Of a stretch of 64,000 nt of DNA, positions 1-8,691 are shown in pieces. The notes beneath the pieces were generated by a model, which saw only the letters and a list, made by a program, of their open reading frames with translations, made no database searches and was not told where the DNA came from. The stretch spans positions 124,001 to 188,000 of the forward strand of contig JAEWWU010000006.1 in assembly GCA_023396255.1 (NCBI GenBank), given 5' to 3'. Position 1 is the first letter of the stretch. Every line of letters begins with the position of its first letter. This stretch comes from Bacteroidota bacterium. Lineage in GTDB: Bacteria > Bacteroidota > Bacteroidia > Bacteroidales > Porphyromonadaceae. The position numbers and the translations under genes are program-made.

Positions 1-276
1 CTCCAACTCTCTTTCTTCTACCTATTCTTTACCTTCCTCTTTCCTCACCTTCTTGTCCCTAAATAACAATCATAATGCAATTTATAACGCTCTAAAAAGA
101 GCTTCTTTACCTAAACCGCTAAAATCTGAGGATTATGGCAATTATTATCCATTATCACAGCACTTTTTCTCACGTATAAATCCTCAAAAAAATCTACTTT
201 TGTAAAAAATAGAACAATAAGAGGGTTTCGTAGTGAACCTATTTAACCGCCTATTTGTTTTACGGAAAAGAAATCT

Positions 277-297
277 TACCAAGTCTGTTACTTGGTA
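277..297. promoter_or_regulatory. candidate operator of the adjacent TetR regulator
   Basis: A perfect inverted repeat, TACCAAGT-ctgtt-ACTTGGTA, has 8-nt half sites and a 5-nt spacer. It lies 64 nt upstream of the TetR-family gene starting at 362. TetR regulators commonly bind such palindromes close to their own gene, so autoregulation is the likely role; that is inference. I saw no further copy in the window. The rest of the first 361 bases is AT-rich and shows no gene or clear promoter. Confidence 0.45.
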
Positions 298-361
298 TGA
301 TTCAATAGTAGTTAGCAAGTAAATAGTTGTCCCACACTAAAAAAAACCAATAGATACAATA

Positions 362-967
362 ATGGAAATAAGTAAAACTGAAAAAATAATCTACGAAGCT
401 GCTTTTCGTCTTTTTTTGCAAAAGGGCTACCACGATGTATCCGTAAAAGATTTAGAAAAAGCAACGGATATGTCTCGAGGGGCATTCTTTTATTACCAAC
501 GAGATAAGAAAGCTCTATACGGAGCTGTACTCGAGCTTTATTTTCTTTCCCGCCAAGCACCGGAGGTCAAATTCGTTGGCTACGAACGTTGCCAAACACT
601 GGAAGAATTTATAACCTTTTACATCGAAAGAGTAACAAAGACGCAAGAAACACTTAGCAAGGAAATAGGAGGAGACAATGCTCTTCAACCCTATCTTTTT
701 ATGCTGATAGAGGCACATAAATACTTTCCCGAGTTCAAAGATCAACTAAAAGAAATCTTTGAGGGAGAGCGTAAACTTTGGGAAAAATTTGTTGAACAAG
801 CAAAAAAAACCGGAGAAATAAAAACAACACTCAACGTAGAAACCATCGTAGATATGTTCCGCTCAGCTTTCTTTGGTTTGAGTTTTGAAACCTCTTTCTA
901 CTCCAATTTGGGGGGAGAGCAACTGCACACCCTATTTAATTCAATATACCAACTATTGAAAAAGTAA
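362..967 (+). CDS. TetR/AcrR family transcriptional regulator
   Basis: A 201-residue protein of normal length for the TetR family. The N-terminal DNA-binding helix-turn-helix occupies roughly residues 8-55 (FLQKGYHDVSVKDLEKATDM, then SRGAFFYYQRDKKALY), with the usual basic/aromatic recognition helix. The remaining 140 residues are helical and should form the ligand-binding and dimer domain, too divergent to name a ligand. The ATG at 362 is the natural start. A palindrome at 277-297 is a candidate operator, and a strong hairpin at 991-1041 ends the transcript. The left flank is outside the window, so the target operon is not visible; TetR proteins often repress a neighbouring efflux or fatty-acid gene. 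The following gene is convergent and probably not a target. Confidence 0.85.
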   Translation: MEISKTEKIIYEAAFRLFLQKGYHDVSVKDLEKATDMSRGAFFYYQRDKKALYGAVLELYFLSRQAPEVKFVGYERCQTLEEFITFYIERVTKTQETLSKEIGGDNALQPYLFMLIEAHKYFPEFKDQLKEIFEGERKLWEKFVEQAKKTGEIKTTLNVETIVDMFRSAFFGLSFETSFYSNLGGEQLHTLFNSIYQLLKK

Positions 968-990
968 GAAAAGAGCAGCAAGACACATTC

Positions 991-1041
991 AAAAGAGAAG
1001 TCCGTCAGGGGAAATTTCAACCCTTGACGGACTTCTCTTTT
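991..1041 (+). terminator. bidirectional intrinsic terminator
   Basis: A long stem pairs AAAAGAGAAGTCCGTCA-GGG (991-1010) with CCC-TTGACGGACTTCTCTTTT (1021-1041) around a 10-nt loop, with one bulge. It is A-rich on the left and T-rich on the right, so it can serve both the TetR gene (plus) and transcripts from the other direction. It sits between two convergent genes. Confidence 0.8.
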
Positions 1042-1161
1042 ATTCGGAAATGAACCCCTTTCAGTAAATACACAAAAGAAGCGACCCTTGGTTTCTCCCC
1101 AAGGATACACGTCCTTCTTATTCACACAAAAACGAATTTACGGCACCCAAAAGTATTCGCA

Positions 1162-2643
1162 TCAAAACTTAACATTGCGCATATCGCCCGTTTCCATAAA
1201 AGCCTTATGGAAAGCAAAGCAGTTATTTAGGTTATGCAAGGTTTGCCCTTGAGTGCTTTGAGCTAAATACTGATGCAAAAGAGGGCGATAATCAGGGTGA
1301 GCGCATTGCTCTATGATAGCTTCGGCTCTTTCTTTGGGCGAGAGACCTCTAAGGTCGGCAACTCCAAACTCCGATGCAATCACCTTAACGGAGTGCTCTG
1401 TGTGGTCAGTATGAGAGACCATCGGGACAAAGGCACTGATGCATCCATCCTTTGCCACAGACGGTGTGGTAAAAATCGACAAATAGCCGTTACGAGTAAA
1501 ATCCCCTGAACCACCTATACCGTTCATCATTTTGGTTCCACACACGTGTGTGCTATTTATATTCCCATAAATATCTGCCTCCAACGCCGTATTCATCGTT
1601 ATGATTCCCAATCGGCGCACTATCTCCGGATTGTTGGAATATTCTTGTGGACGTAACAGCAATTTTCCGTGAAAGAAATCCAAATCACTGTAAATATCTT
1701 GCAGAGCAGAGCGGCTTACCGACAAGGAGCATCCGCTGGCAAAAGTTACCCGTCCCTCTTTCATCAGTTTAATCACGGCATCTTGTATTACTTCTGTATA
1801 TACCTCAAAATTAGGAATTAACGGACTAGCTCCTAATGCTCCCAAAACGGCATTGGCAACATTGCCTACACCACTCTGAATGGGTAAAAAATCGGCAGGA
1901 ATACGCCCTTTTCTTATCTCTTCGGCAAGGAACGTAGCAACATTGTTTCCTATTGCCTGTGTAACCTCGTCCAAAGGAGCAAAAGCACTTTCCTCATTGG
2001 GCTCTTGAGTGCGAACCACTGCTACTATTTTTTCGGGAGGTATTTGTACATAGGGCAACCCCACCCTATCTGATGGACGATATACCGGCATATCCCGACG
2101 CATAGGTGGATCTTGCGGCTCGGCGATGTCGTGCAATCCCCGAATTGCTGCCGGGTGCTTTTCATTGAGTTCTATAATCACACGTTTGGCCAGACGGCAT
2201 ATAGTGGGCAAAATACCTACTCCCGTAGTGGGTACTACTTGTCCCTCTTCGGTTACCTCGGCGGCCTCTATGATGGCAACATCTACATCTCCCAAAAAGC
2301 CGTAGCGCAAATCTTGAGCTAATTCGGAGAGATGAAGATCAAAATACCTACTCTCCCCGGCATTGATAGAGTTGCGCAAATCTTTGTTGGATTGGTACGG
2401 CGTGCGAAACTTTACGGCCTTAGCTCTTGCCAAAGCCCCATCTATGTGGTCTCCGGTGGAAGCCCCGGTAAACATTCCCACTTGAAAAGGGCGACCAGCG
2501 GCGTGTTCCAACTCGGCTTTCTGAGCCAAAGCTATAGGAACCACTTTGGGACATCCGGCCGGAGTAAAGCCGCTAAACCCTACATTATCGTTGTGATGGA
2601 TGAATTGTACAGCCTCTTGAGCTGTTGTAAACGGTAGTGCCAT
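1162..2643 (-). CDS. acetyl-CoA hydrolase / succinyl-CoA:acetate CoA-transferase family protein
   Basis: A 493-residue class I CoA-transferase of the acetyl-CoA hydrolase/transferase family (Ach1/Cat1-like). The family moves CoA between succinate, acetate or propionate through a glutamyl-CoA thioester. The likely catalytic glutamate lies in FEVYTEVIQD (about residues 280-290), preceded by the glycine-rich QSGVGNVANAVLGALGASPL loop. The C-terminal half carries NGIGGSGDFTRNGYLS and HTEHSVKVIASEFGVADLRG, typical of the family. Length is normal for the 500-residue branch, unlike the 435-residue 4-hydroxybutyrate CoA-transferase at 39186. The ATG at 2643 is clear. It stands alone, convergent with the TetR gene. 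In an amino-acid-fermenting anaerobe it would conserve thioester energy while forming acetate or propionate; the exact substrate cannot be read from sequence. Confidence 0.85.
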   Translation of the reverse strand: MALPFTTAQEAVQFIHHNDNVGFSGFTPAGCPKVVPIALAQKAELEHAAGRPFQVGMFTGASTGDHIDGALARAKAVKFRTPYQSNKDLRNSINAGESRYFDLHLSELAQDLRYGFLGDVDVAIIEAAEVTEEGQVVPTTGVGILPTICRLAKRVIIELNEKHPAAIRGLHDIAEPQDPPMRRDMPVYRPSDRVGLPYVQIPPEKIVAVVRTQEPNEESAFAPLDEVTQAIGNNVATFLAEEIRKGRIPADFLPIQSGVGNVANAVLGALGASPLIPNFEVYTEVIQDAVIKLMKEGRVTFASGCSLSVSRSALQDIYSDLDFFHGKLLLRPQEYSNNPEIVRRLGIITMNTALEADIYGNINSTHVCGTKMMNGIGGSGDFTRNGYLSIFTTPSVAKDGCISAFVPMVSHTDHTEHSVKVIASEFGVADLRGLSPKERAEAIIEQCAHPDYRPLLHQYLAQSTQGQTLHNLNNCFAFHKAFMETGDMRNVKF

Positions 2644-3066
2644 AGGATATTTAGTCTTTGATGCTATAAATAATTAGGAACAAACCTAAATCTAATCCTT
2701 ATTTATACCTTTGCGGTACCGATAAGGCGGTTTTGACAAAGATAACAGTTTATTTTGATTGGGCTTTGAATTGGTGAGGGAATGCTTGGTCGTTTGAAGA
2801 GAAAATTTCTCCGTTTTGCAACGATAAAAAAGAACCAAAAAGTGAAAAGGGAGCTTCTCACGAACCCCCCTTTTACTCTATTAACCAAAACCTTAAACTA
2901 TGAAAGAACTTTACTTTTCACGGACAAATGTAAGTCAGCCACCGATGCCTGACAAATTTTTACCTACTATTCGCTAAGAAGCATAAATAAGAATAACCCG
3001 TTATCCAATTCTACTACCTAACACAATGTACCTAAATAAAATTGTACCCCACCGACATAGAAAACA
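2644..3066. other. divergent intergenic region between CoA-transferase and miaB
   Basis: This 423-bp region separates divergent genes. It holds a minus-strand TAnnTTTG-type -7 box (2681-2688) and a plus-strand one, TACCTTTG, at 2706-2713, neither with a well-spaced -33 element. If the latter is used, miaB has a leader of about 340 nt. Within that leader is a 25-codon ATG frame (2900-2977, beginning MKELYFSRTNV) which I cannot confirm as a gene. No riboswitch was recognised. Confidence 0.4.
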
Positions 3067-4389
3067 ATGACAAAAAACGTATACATAGAAACCTACGGCT
3101 GCCAAATGAATGTTGCCGATAGTGAAATAGTAGCGGCACAGATGCAGTTGGCTGGCTACTCCATTATACAAACCGAGGAGGATGCCGACGCCGTTTTAAT
3201 CAACACCTGCTCGGTACGGGACAACGCCGAGAAACGTGTCCTCAATCGGATAGCCTATCTCAATTCGCTTCGGGCCAAAGGAGGTAAACCCTCTATCATA
3301 GGAGTATTGGGCTGTATGGCGGAGCGAGTCAAAGATGAACTCATCTCCAAGCACGGGGTTGATTTGGTGGCAGGGCCCGATTCTTATCAAGACTTACCCA
3401 ATTTGGTTTCTGCCGTAGAGGCGGGAGAAAAGGCCATCAATATAGAGCTGTCTCGAACCGAAACTTACAAGGATGTTATTCCCATAAAACTACCGGGAGT
3501 ACACATCTCCGGCTTTGTCTCCATTATGCGCGGTTGCGATAATTACTGCACTTATTGCATTGTTCCTTACACCCGAGGGCACGAACGCAGCAGAGAAAGT
3601 AGCAGCATTATCCGGGAAGTTCAAGCGATGGCACAACAAGGTTATAAGGAAGTAACTCTCTTGGGACAAAACGTTAATTCCTACAAAAGCCAAGAGGGTA
3701 AGGAAATCGACTTTGCCGGTCTTTTAGAATTGGTTGCCACAGAAGTTCCCCAAATGCGCATTCGCTTTACTTCGCCACACCCCAAGGATATGAAAGATCA
3801 CACCTTGGAGGTGATGGCACGTTATCCCAATATCTGCCCACACATCCACCTGCCTCTGCAAAGCGGTAGCAACAAAATACTCAAGGCAATGAAACGAAGC
3901 TACACAAGAGAGTGGTTCTTTGACCGAGTAGAAGCCATTCGGCGTATCATTCCCAACTGTGGATTGAGCACCGATGTTTTTTGCGGATTTTGTGGGGAGA
4001 CAGAGGATGATTTTTTGCAAACCTTAGACGCAATGGAACGCGTTCGATTCGACTCGGCATTTATGTTCAAATACTCCGAACGCCCAGGCACTTTTGCCGC
4101 CAAACATCTATCCGATGATGTGCCGGAGGAGGTTAAATTGCAACGACTGGACCGAATGATAGAGCTACAAAATCGACTCAGTTTGGAAAGCAATCAAGCC
4201 GATATAGGCAAGACCTTTGATGTACTCATAGAAGGATACAGCAAACGTTCCAAAGAAGAATTTTTCGGACGCAGTGGACAGAATAAAGTCTTGGTTTTCC
4301 CAAAAGAACAATGCAGCATAGGCTCTACCGTAAAGGTAGTAGCCCGGGAAGCTTCTTCTGCCACCCTACGTGGAGAACTACTCCATTGA
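3067..4389 (+). CDS. miaB: tRNA-2-methylthio-N6-dimethylallyladenosine synthase MiaB
   Basis: A 440-residue radical-SAM methylthiotransferase that adds a methylthio group to i6A37 in tRNAs reading UNN codons. The N-terminal MTTase domain carries the auxiliary [4Fe-4S] cysteines at about C12 (ETYGCQMN), C48 (INTCSVR) and C83 (LGCMAER). The radical-SAM cluster CxxxCxxC is at C157, C161 and C164 (RGCDNYCTYCIVPYTRG). A C-terminal TRAM domain (about 375-440) binds RNA. The INTCSVRDNAEKR and GRSGQNKVLVF segments favour MiaB over MtaB or RimO. Length is normal. It is monocistronic, with a terminator hairpin at 4490-4530. Confidence 0.95.
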   Translation: MTKNVYIETYGCQMNVADSEIVAAQMQLAGYSIIQTEEDADAVLINTCSVRDNAEKRVLNRIAYLNSLRAKGGKPSIIGVLGCMAERVKDELISKHGVDLVAGPDSYQDLPNLVSAVEAGEKAINIELSRTETYKDVIPIKLPGVHISGFVSIMRGCDNYCTYCIVPYTRGHERSRESSSIIREVQAMAQQGYKEVTLLGQNVNSYKSQEGKEIDFAGLLELVATEVPQMRIRFTSPHPKDMKDHTLEVMARYPNICPHIHLPLQSGSNKILKAMKRSYTREWFFDRVEAIRRIIPNCGLSTDVFCGFCGETEDDFLQTLDAMERVRFDSAFMFKYSERPGTFAAKHLSDDVPEEVKLQRLDRMIELQNRLSLESNQADIGKTFDVLIEGYSKRSKEEFFGRSGQNKVLVFPKEQCSIGSTVKVVAREASSATLRGELLH

Positions 4390-4489
4390 TCCTAATTCTA
4401 CGATCTTCTCAAGAAGAGTAACCACACAAACAAAGACAACGGACGACGACGTAGCCAAAGAGAAATTCTTTAAAATATCTGCAGCACAA

Positions 4490-4530
4490 AAAGGCAAACC
4501 GGCTCTTTGGGGCCGACTTGCCTTTATTTT
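4490..4530 (+). terminator. bidirectional terminator between miaB and the convergent surface-protein gene
   Basis: AAAGGCAA (4490-4497) pairs with TTGCCTTT (4518-4525), with inner GGC/GCC pairs, followed by ATTTTTTAA on the plus strand. On the minus strand the stem is followed by TTTTTG. It can therefore end both miaB and the convergent T9SS gene. Confidence 0.7.
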
Positions 4531-4623
4531 TTAAGGGAAATATAACAGGAGCCCTTGGCAGAGGAGGAGAGTGTCTCCTCCACAAAAATATTCGAATCAG
4601 CATTCTCTGCCAACCCTTGCATT

Positions 4624-7026
4624 TTACTTGAGCAAAGTCCCGCTCACCCTTTTTCCATCAGCAGTAATTGCCACCAAAACATAGCTACCCTTTAGAAGCG
4701 AAGAAAGAGACAAGACCTCCACTGCATCAACCTCGAGCATCTTCTCGCCCAAAACATTGTACACAAATACCTTATACATCAACTCGGGAAACAGGACTTC
4801 GTCGATGGATGAATCATAGAAAAAAGCCAACGGCTTCAATCCAATTTCTTGTACGGCATCTTCTGCCACAACGTTCCAACCCTTGTATTGCGCCTCCTCG
4901 GAGGCACTCTTCTCCCATCCGGGATTATTACCGGCCACGAGCTGCTTAGCCCTATCGCCCAGTAAAGGGGAGGCAAGAGTCGCTCTCACATCGGGCAAGC
5001 GATAAAAAAGAAGATTCAGTTCATCCGCACTCATTTGATTATCGCTCACATTGAGGTACTGCAAATCTGTTTGAGGGGCAACCTGTATCCTTTGCAACCG
5101 ATTACCTCTAACAGAAGCCCCTTCCAAAGCCGGCTGATTACTCAAGTCAATATCGGTCAAAAGGTTATTGTTACACTCCAACTCTCCGCACAACACATCG
5201 GGTTGTAACTGAATCCTACCCATTCCCTTACCCGAAAGATTGAGAAAAGAAAAACGAGGCATAGAATCCGATCCTCCAATCGAAACAACCCTCCCCTTTG
5301 GGGTTCCCTGCAAGATTACTTTCTTATCAACATCTGCCGTGTACAGCTGAGCAATCCCATCGCCCCAATCGACCCACAGCGGTGTTTCTTGATCCAAAAC
5401 CGCCTCTATGGAAATCGTCTTTTGACTATCCTTATCTAACTCAAACACCAAAGCAGGTATGAGACATTCCCCTTTTTTTTGAAAGGCGAAAGCTCCGCGA
5501 TCCATCTTTCCACCGTGCATACGAAGTATTCCATAGTAATCGATATACTCTCCAATCCCTTCTATCAGCTCACCGGTGCCTATAAATTCACTCTCTTGAG
5601 CAAGGCGCCAACTACCCACAAGGCGATCGTAGAGGTCATCGGTCAGTGCGGCATCTGCCTCAACAGACTTGAATCCCTTGTGGGAGGTCGGTTGCTCAAA
5701 ATTGGACAAATCCACCTGATCTTCCACAATAGAATTACCGATCTTGGAATCTTTTTCTGCTTCCACATTGGAGCTGGATCCCAATTTGCGAGTCAAGCAA
5801 TTTTGTACCGTAGAGTGATACAATTCGCTATTATTGCGCAAAAAGACACCACCACCCACATACGCCTCGCAATTGGTGACCTGCGTTCCTACAACCTTTG
5901 TCTCTTTGAGGGCATAGATACCGCCTCCTTGTCCTCCTCCGGCATCACCAAAAGCAGGGTCATCGGCATAGCAATTAGCAATAATTGTTTGGTGAATAGA
6001 ACCTCCGTCGGTATAGATGGCACCCCCAACCAAGCCTCTCGAAAAAAAGCACATCGATTGTTCTATGGTGTTATTTCCGCCTATGCTGTATATGCTACCG
6101 CCTCTGGCTGCATAACAATGGAGAAATCCGCACTGAACGGCATTGCTATTTTTCAAAGTCAAGGCACCTCCTTCGTCCAAAGAGACGGAGTGTTCAAAAC
6201 GACAATTACGCACTGTGCCATTTTCTATATACAAACTTCCCCCCGAAGCCACATTGCCCGGGTCAAAAGCGAAATTGTGACTAAATAGACAGTGAGAAAC
6301 CTCTGCCCCCTTTCCGTTGAGCAGGGTTACGGCACCACCATAAAAAGAAATTCCATCTCCCTTATTCTTAGCTGCATTATGGTGTATGCGACAGTGACTC
6401 AAAGTAACAGCTCCCCGTGCATACAAAGCAGCCCCTCCGGCATAAACTTGAAAAACATCGGCATAAGCATTGCACAAGGTTAGCCCATCAATGGTCATTG
6501 GTTTTTGTGCCACTTCTTCGAGAAAAAGGAGGTGATTGGCATTTTGCTCGTTTCCCGTAATCTGAAAAGAGTAGCGTACCTTGGAACCGTCGTCCATTTT
6601 TCGAATCCATTGTTCTTGGTTGCCATCCACATTGCCATCTATAATAGTTTCGTGCAACATAAGGTATTCGACAGGTGCGTAGGTATCGTCGTTGTTGGTG
6701 CGAGCCCGCTCTTTCAAAGTCGTTTCCGTTCCTTGAAAACCTCCATACAGACTGACCCCTTCTTTGAGCCGAAAAGCAAAAGAACGAAACCGCTTGGCAT
6801 CAAGTAATTGGGTTGGTTTATACACCCCGGAGGCAATCCAAACCTGATCTCCGGCCTGAGATTGATCAATCATTGCCTGTAAATCTCCAGAAGCCTTTGC
6901 CCACGAAGAGCCATCACCGGAAGCTCCTTGCTTTACATAACGTACAGTTATCTGCGCACTCCCCCAGGCCAAAGAGGATAAAAGTGCCAAAAGCCCTATA
7001 ACGACCCTAAACAGCATCTTACTCAT
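4624..7026 (-). CDS. secreted beta-helix / leucine-rich-repeat surface protein with T9SS C-terminal domain
   Basis: An 800-residue exported protein. It begins with a signal peptide (MSKMLFRVVIGLLALLSSLA, cleavage near WGSA-QI). Residues 28-75 (VRYVKQGASGDGSSWAKASG ... QMIDQSQAGDQVWIASGVYK) are the usual opening of right-handed parallel beta-helix surface proteins. Repeats such as GGAALYARGAVTLSHCRIHH and GGSIYSIGGNNTIEQSMC run to about residue 420. A short leucine-rich segment follows (LECNNNLLTDIDLS, LQYLNVSDNQMS, about 625-680). The last 70 residues (YNVLGEKMLEVDA ... KGSYVLVAITADGKRVSGTL) are a type A T9SS sorting domain. The product should cross the outer membrane by T9SS and be anchored to the surface or released. 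Ligand unknown; adhesion or polysaccharide binding is inference. A nested hairpin lies in its 3' flank at 4555-4613. Confidence 0.8.
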   Translation of the reverse strand: MSKMLFRVVIGLLALLSSLAWGSAQITVRYVKQGASGDGSSWAKASGDLQAMIDQSQAGDQVWIASGVYKPTQLLDAKRFRSFAFRLKEGVSLYGGFQGTETTLKERARTNNDDTYAPVEYLMLHETIIDGNVDGNQEQWIRKMDDGSKVRYSFQITGNEQNANHLLFLEEVAQKPMTIDGLTLCNAYADVFQVYAGGAALYARGAVTLSHCRIHHNAAKNKGDGISFYGGAVTLLNGKGAEVSHCLFSHNFAFDPGNVASGGSLYIENGTVRNCRFEHSVSLDEGGALTLKNSNAVQCGFLHCYAARGGSIYSIGGNNTIEQSMCFFSRGLVGGAIYTDGGSIHQTIIANCYADDPAFGDAGGGQGGGIYALKETKVVGTQVTNCEAYVGGGVFLRNNSELYHSTVQNCLTRKLGSSSNVEAEKDSKIGNSIVEDQVDLSNFEQPTSHKGFKSVEADAALTDDLYDRLVGSWRLAQESEFIGTGELIEGIGEYIDYYGILRMHGGKMDRGAFAFQKKGECLIPALVFELDKDSQKTISIEAVLDQETPLWVDWGDGIAQLYTADVDKKVILQGTPKGRVVSIGGSDSMPRFSFLNLSGKGMGRIQLQPDVLCGELECNNNLLTDIDLSNQPALEGASVRGNRLQRIQVAPQTDLQYLNVSDNQMSADELNLLFYRLPDVRATLASPLLGDRAKQLVAGNNPGWEKSASEEAQYKGWNVVAEDAVQEIGLKPLAFFYDSSIDEVLFPELMYKVFVYNVLGEKMLEVDAVEVLSLSSLLKGSYVLVAITADGKRVSGTLLK

Positions 7027-7679
7027 CTAAAATAATTTTAATAACAAAAACAGATGCGACAAAAATAACACTTTTGCATAGCATAACGGCTCTTTGAAAA
7101 AAGAAAGACAAAAAAAGAGCGAAATATAATCCATTTTTCACCCGGCCAAAACCTTCAAAAGGCATTGGCTCTTTTGAAGCAATCATCCGTCACAAAAAAG
7201 TAAACGAGAATTAATTCCCTGCAATGATTTTTTTACTTGGACGGAACAAAAATTAGTAGGGAATTATCAAAAAATAATTCCCTGCAAATTGAGAATTTGC
7301 AGGGAACTTTCCAATAAGATTCAAGCTTGTCTACCTTTGATTATCAACGGTAACGGTATGCATATTTCTTTTTTTGTATTCTCAACAAAGAAGGATTTAG
7401 GGGTTTAACTGAGAAATTTAGGACAGAATGAGATTAGATTCTCTATCCCCCGTCAAAAATCTATGCAAAGATTATGTGAACATCGAACAAAAATTTGTTT
7501 TGGATTCTTTTTATTCGTACAAAAGATAACCCCAAAGTGATAAGAAGAAAAGAGCAAGAACGTTTTAAATGTCAGAAAATATCTATGTTCTCCCGTAGAA
7601 TAGCACCAACTCGAAAAAACCGTTTTTATCGAAAAAGTCTCTACGAAATAACCACTAAAACAAGAAATCTTTTTGGGAG
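7027..7679. other. 653-bp noncoding region with a repeat element
   Basis: AT-rich spacer between two minus-strand genes. It contains the palindromic repeat described at 7211-7306 and, at 7060-7067, a minus-strand TATTTTTG box that could be the -7 element of the surface-protein gene; no matching -33 element was found. A 62-codon plus-strand frame at 7495-7683 is lysine/arginine-rich, lacks any family resemblance and overlaps the end of the AraC gene, so I do not call it. Confidence 0.5.
7211..7306. repeat. intergenic palindromic repeat, copy A
   Basis: The element holds the 12-mer TTCCCTGCAAAT in direct (7278-7289) and inverted (7295-7306) orientation, forming a perfect 13-bp stem with a GAG loop (7278-7290 / 7294-7306). 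It also holds the related 12-mer TTCCCTACTAAT inverted (7252-7263), which can pair instead with the middle arm through GGGAATTAT/ATAATTCCC. The order (TTCCCTGCA, then GATTTTTTT, then TTGGAC, then AAAAATT, then AGGGAATTAT, then ATAATTCCCTGCAAAT) is shared with copy B at 38967-39069. Confidence 0.75.
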
Positions 7680-8606
7680 TTAATTCATTCTCAATTCTTT
7701 TTTCCCTGAACGATATTGCATTGGCGACATCCCTGTTTTCAGCTTAAATAAACGGGAAAAATATTGTGGATACTCGAAACCCAATGCATAAGCTAATTCG
7801 CTGATACTTAAATCCGATGATAGCAGGCGATTTTTAGCTTCCTCTATAACATAGCGATGAATATGTTCTTGTGGACTTAAACCGGTTTCCTGCTTCAATT
7901 GATCACTCATATAGTTTGGAGAAAGACACACCCTATCTGCCAAGTAAGCAACCGAAGGCAGTCCTTTTTCTGTTAAATCGTCTCCCTGCATATACTCGGA
8001 AAGAGCACATTCAAACCGTTCCAAAAGCCCTCCTTCCACCCCTGATCTCGTAATAAACTGACGCTCGTAATAACGGGTACAATAGTTCAACATTAACTCA
8101 ATATTTGAGACAATCAGCTTTTGAGTGTACCGATCAATGCCCCGATTTAGTTCTATTCGGATACGCTCTATAATTTCTCGCAAGATCAAAAGTTCTTGAG
8201 GAGAAAGATGCAAAGCCTCGTTGGTATTGTATCCAAAAAATGTATAGGATTTAATATTCTTTCCCAAAGCAAAATGTCTAATCAAGTCCGGATGGAAAAA
8301 CAGCCCCCAGCTATCCTCTTTTTTTACTTCCGGTTCATCTGCTCCAATGGTAATTGTTTGTCCGGGAGCGATACAGAGCATATTACCCGCAGAAAAATCA
8401 TACGGACGCTGTCCATACCAAACCTTATGCTGACAGCCATTAGCCAATACCACAGCATAAAAGCCCAAAATAACCTTTGTTCCTATAGGTAATTGAGATT
8501 TGTAGTCGTCAAAATTAACCAAGGTAACAAGAGGATGCACAACCTCTTCTCTCGGAAGCAAACCCATCAGATCCGTTATGGATTCGATACGTAAATATTG
8601 CTTCAT
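7680..8606 (-). CDS. AraC family transcriptional regulator
   Basis: A 308-residue regulator from the chosen ATG at 8606 (MKQYLRIES); an in-frame ATG at 8666 would add 20 residues, but MKQYL matches the usual beginning of Bacteroidota AraC proteins. The N-terminal 170 residues form a cupin-like sensing domain (YGQRPYDFSAGNMLCIAPGQ). The C-terminal ~100 residues carry two helix-turn-helix motifs: LADRVCLSPNYMSDQLKQET and LSISELAYALGFEYPQYFSR, ending in KLKTGMSPMQYR. It lies 85 nt downstream of an SDR oxidoreductase on the same strand, so the pair may be co-transcribed and the regulator may control the SDR; that is inference. Confidence 0.88.
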   Translation of the reverse strand: MKQYLRIESITDLMGLLPREEVVHPLVTLVNFDDYKSQLPIGTKVILGFYAVVLANGCQHKVWYGQRPYDFSAGNMLCIAPGQTITIGADEPEVKKEDSWGLFFHPDLIRHFALGKNIKSYTFFGYNTNEALHLSPQELLILREIIERIRIELNRGIDRYTQKLIVSNIELMLNYCTRYYERQFITRSGVEGGLLERFECALSEYMQGDDLTEKGLPSVAYLADRVCLSPNYMSDQLKQETGLSPQEHIHRYVIEEAKNRLLSSDLSISELAYALGFEYPQYFSRLFKLKTGMSPMQYRSGKKELRMN

Positions 8607-8691
8607 TTTTTTCTCTCCTTCAGAAAACTCTGCTATAGCATCACTAAGATTATTTTCCAACAGCATAAAATTGGGGTTTGAAAAACTTCTG

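Noticed and set aside
5479..6288. A 269-codon plus-strand frame opposite the beta-helix gene
   Set aside because: It is the antisense shadow of a repeat-rich protein gene with a signal peptide and sorting domain; the shadow has no recognisable domain.
7495..7683. A 62-codon plus-strand frame in the 7.0-7.7 kb spacer
   Set aside because: Lysine/arginine-rich composition from AT-rich DNA, no homology recognised, overlaps the AraC stop.
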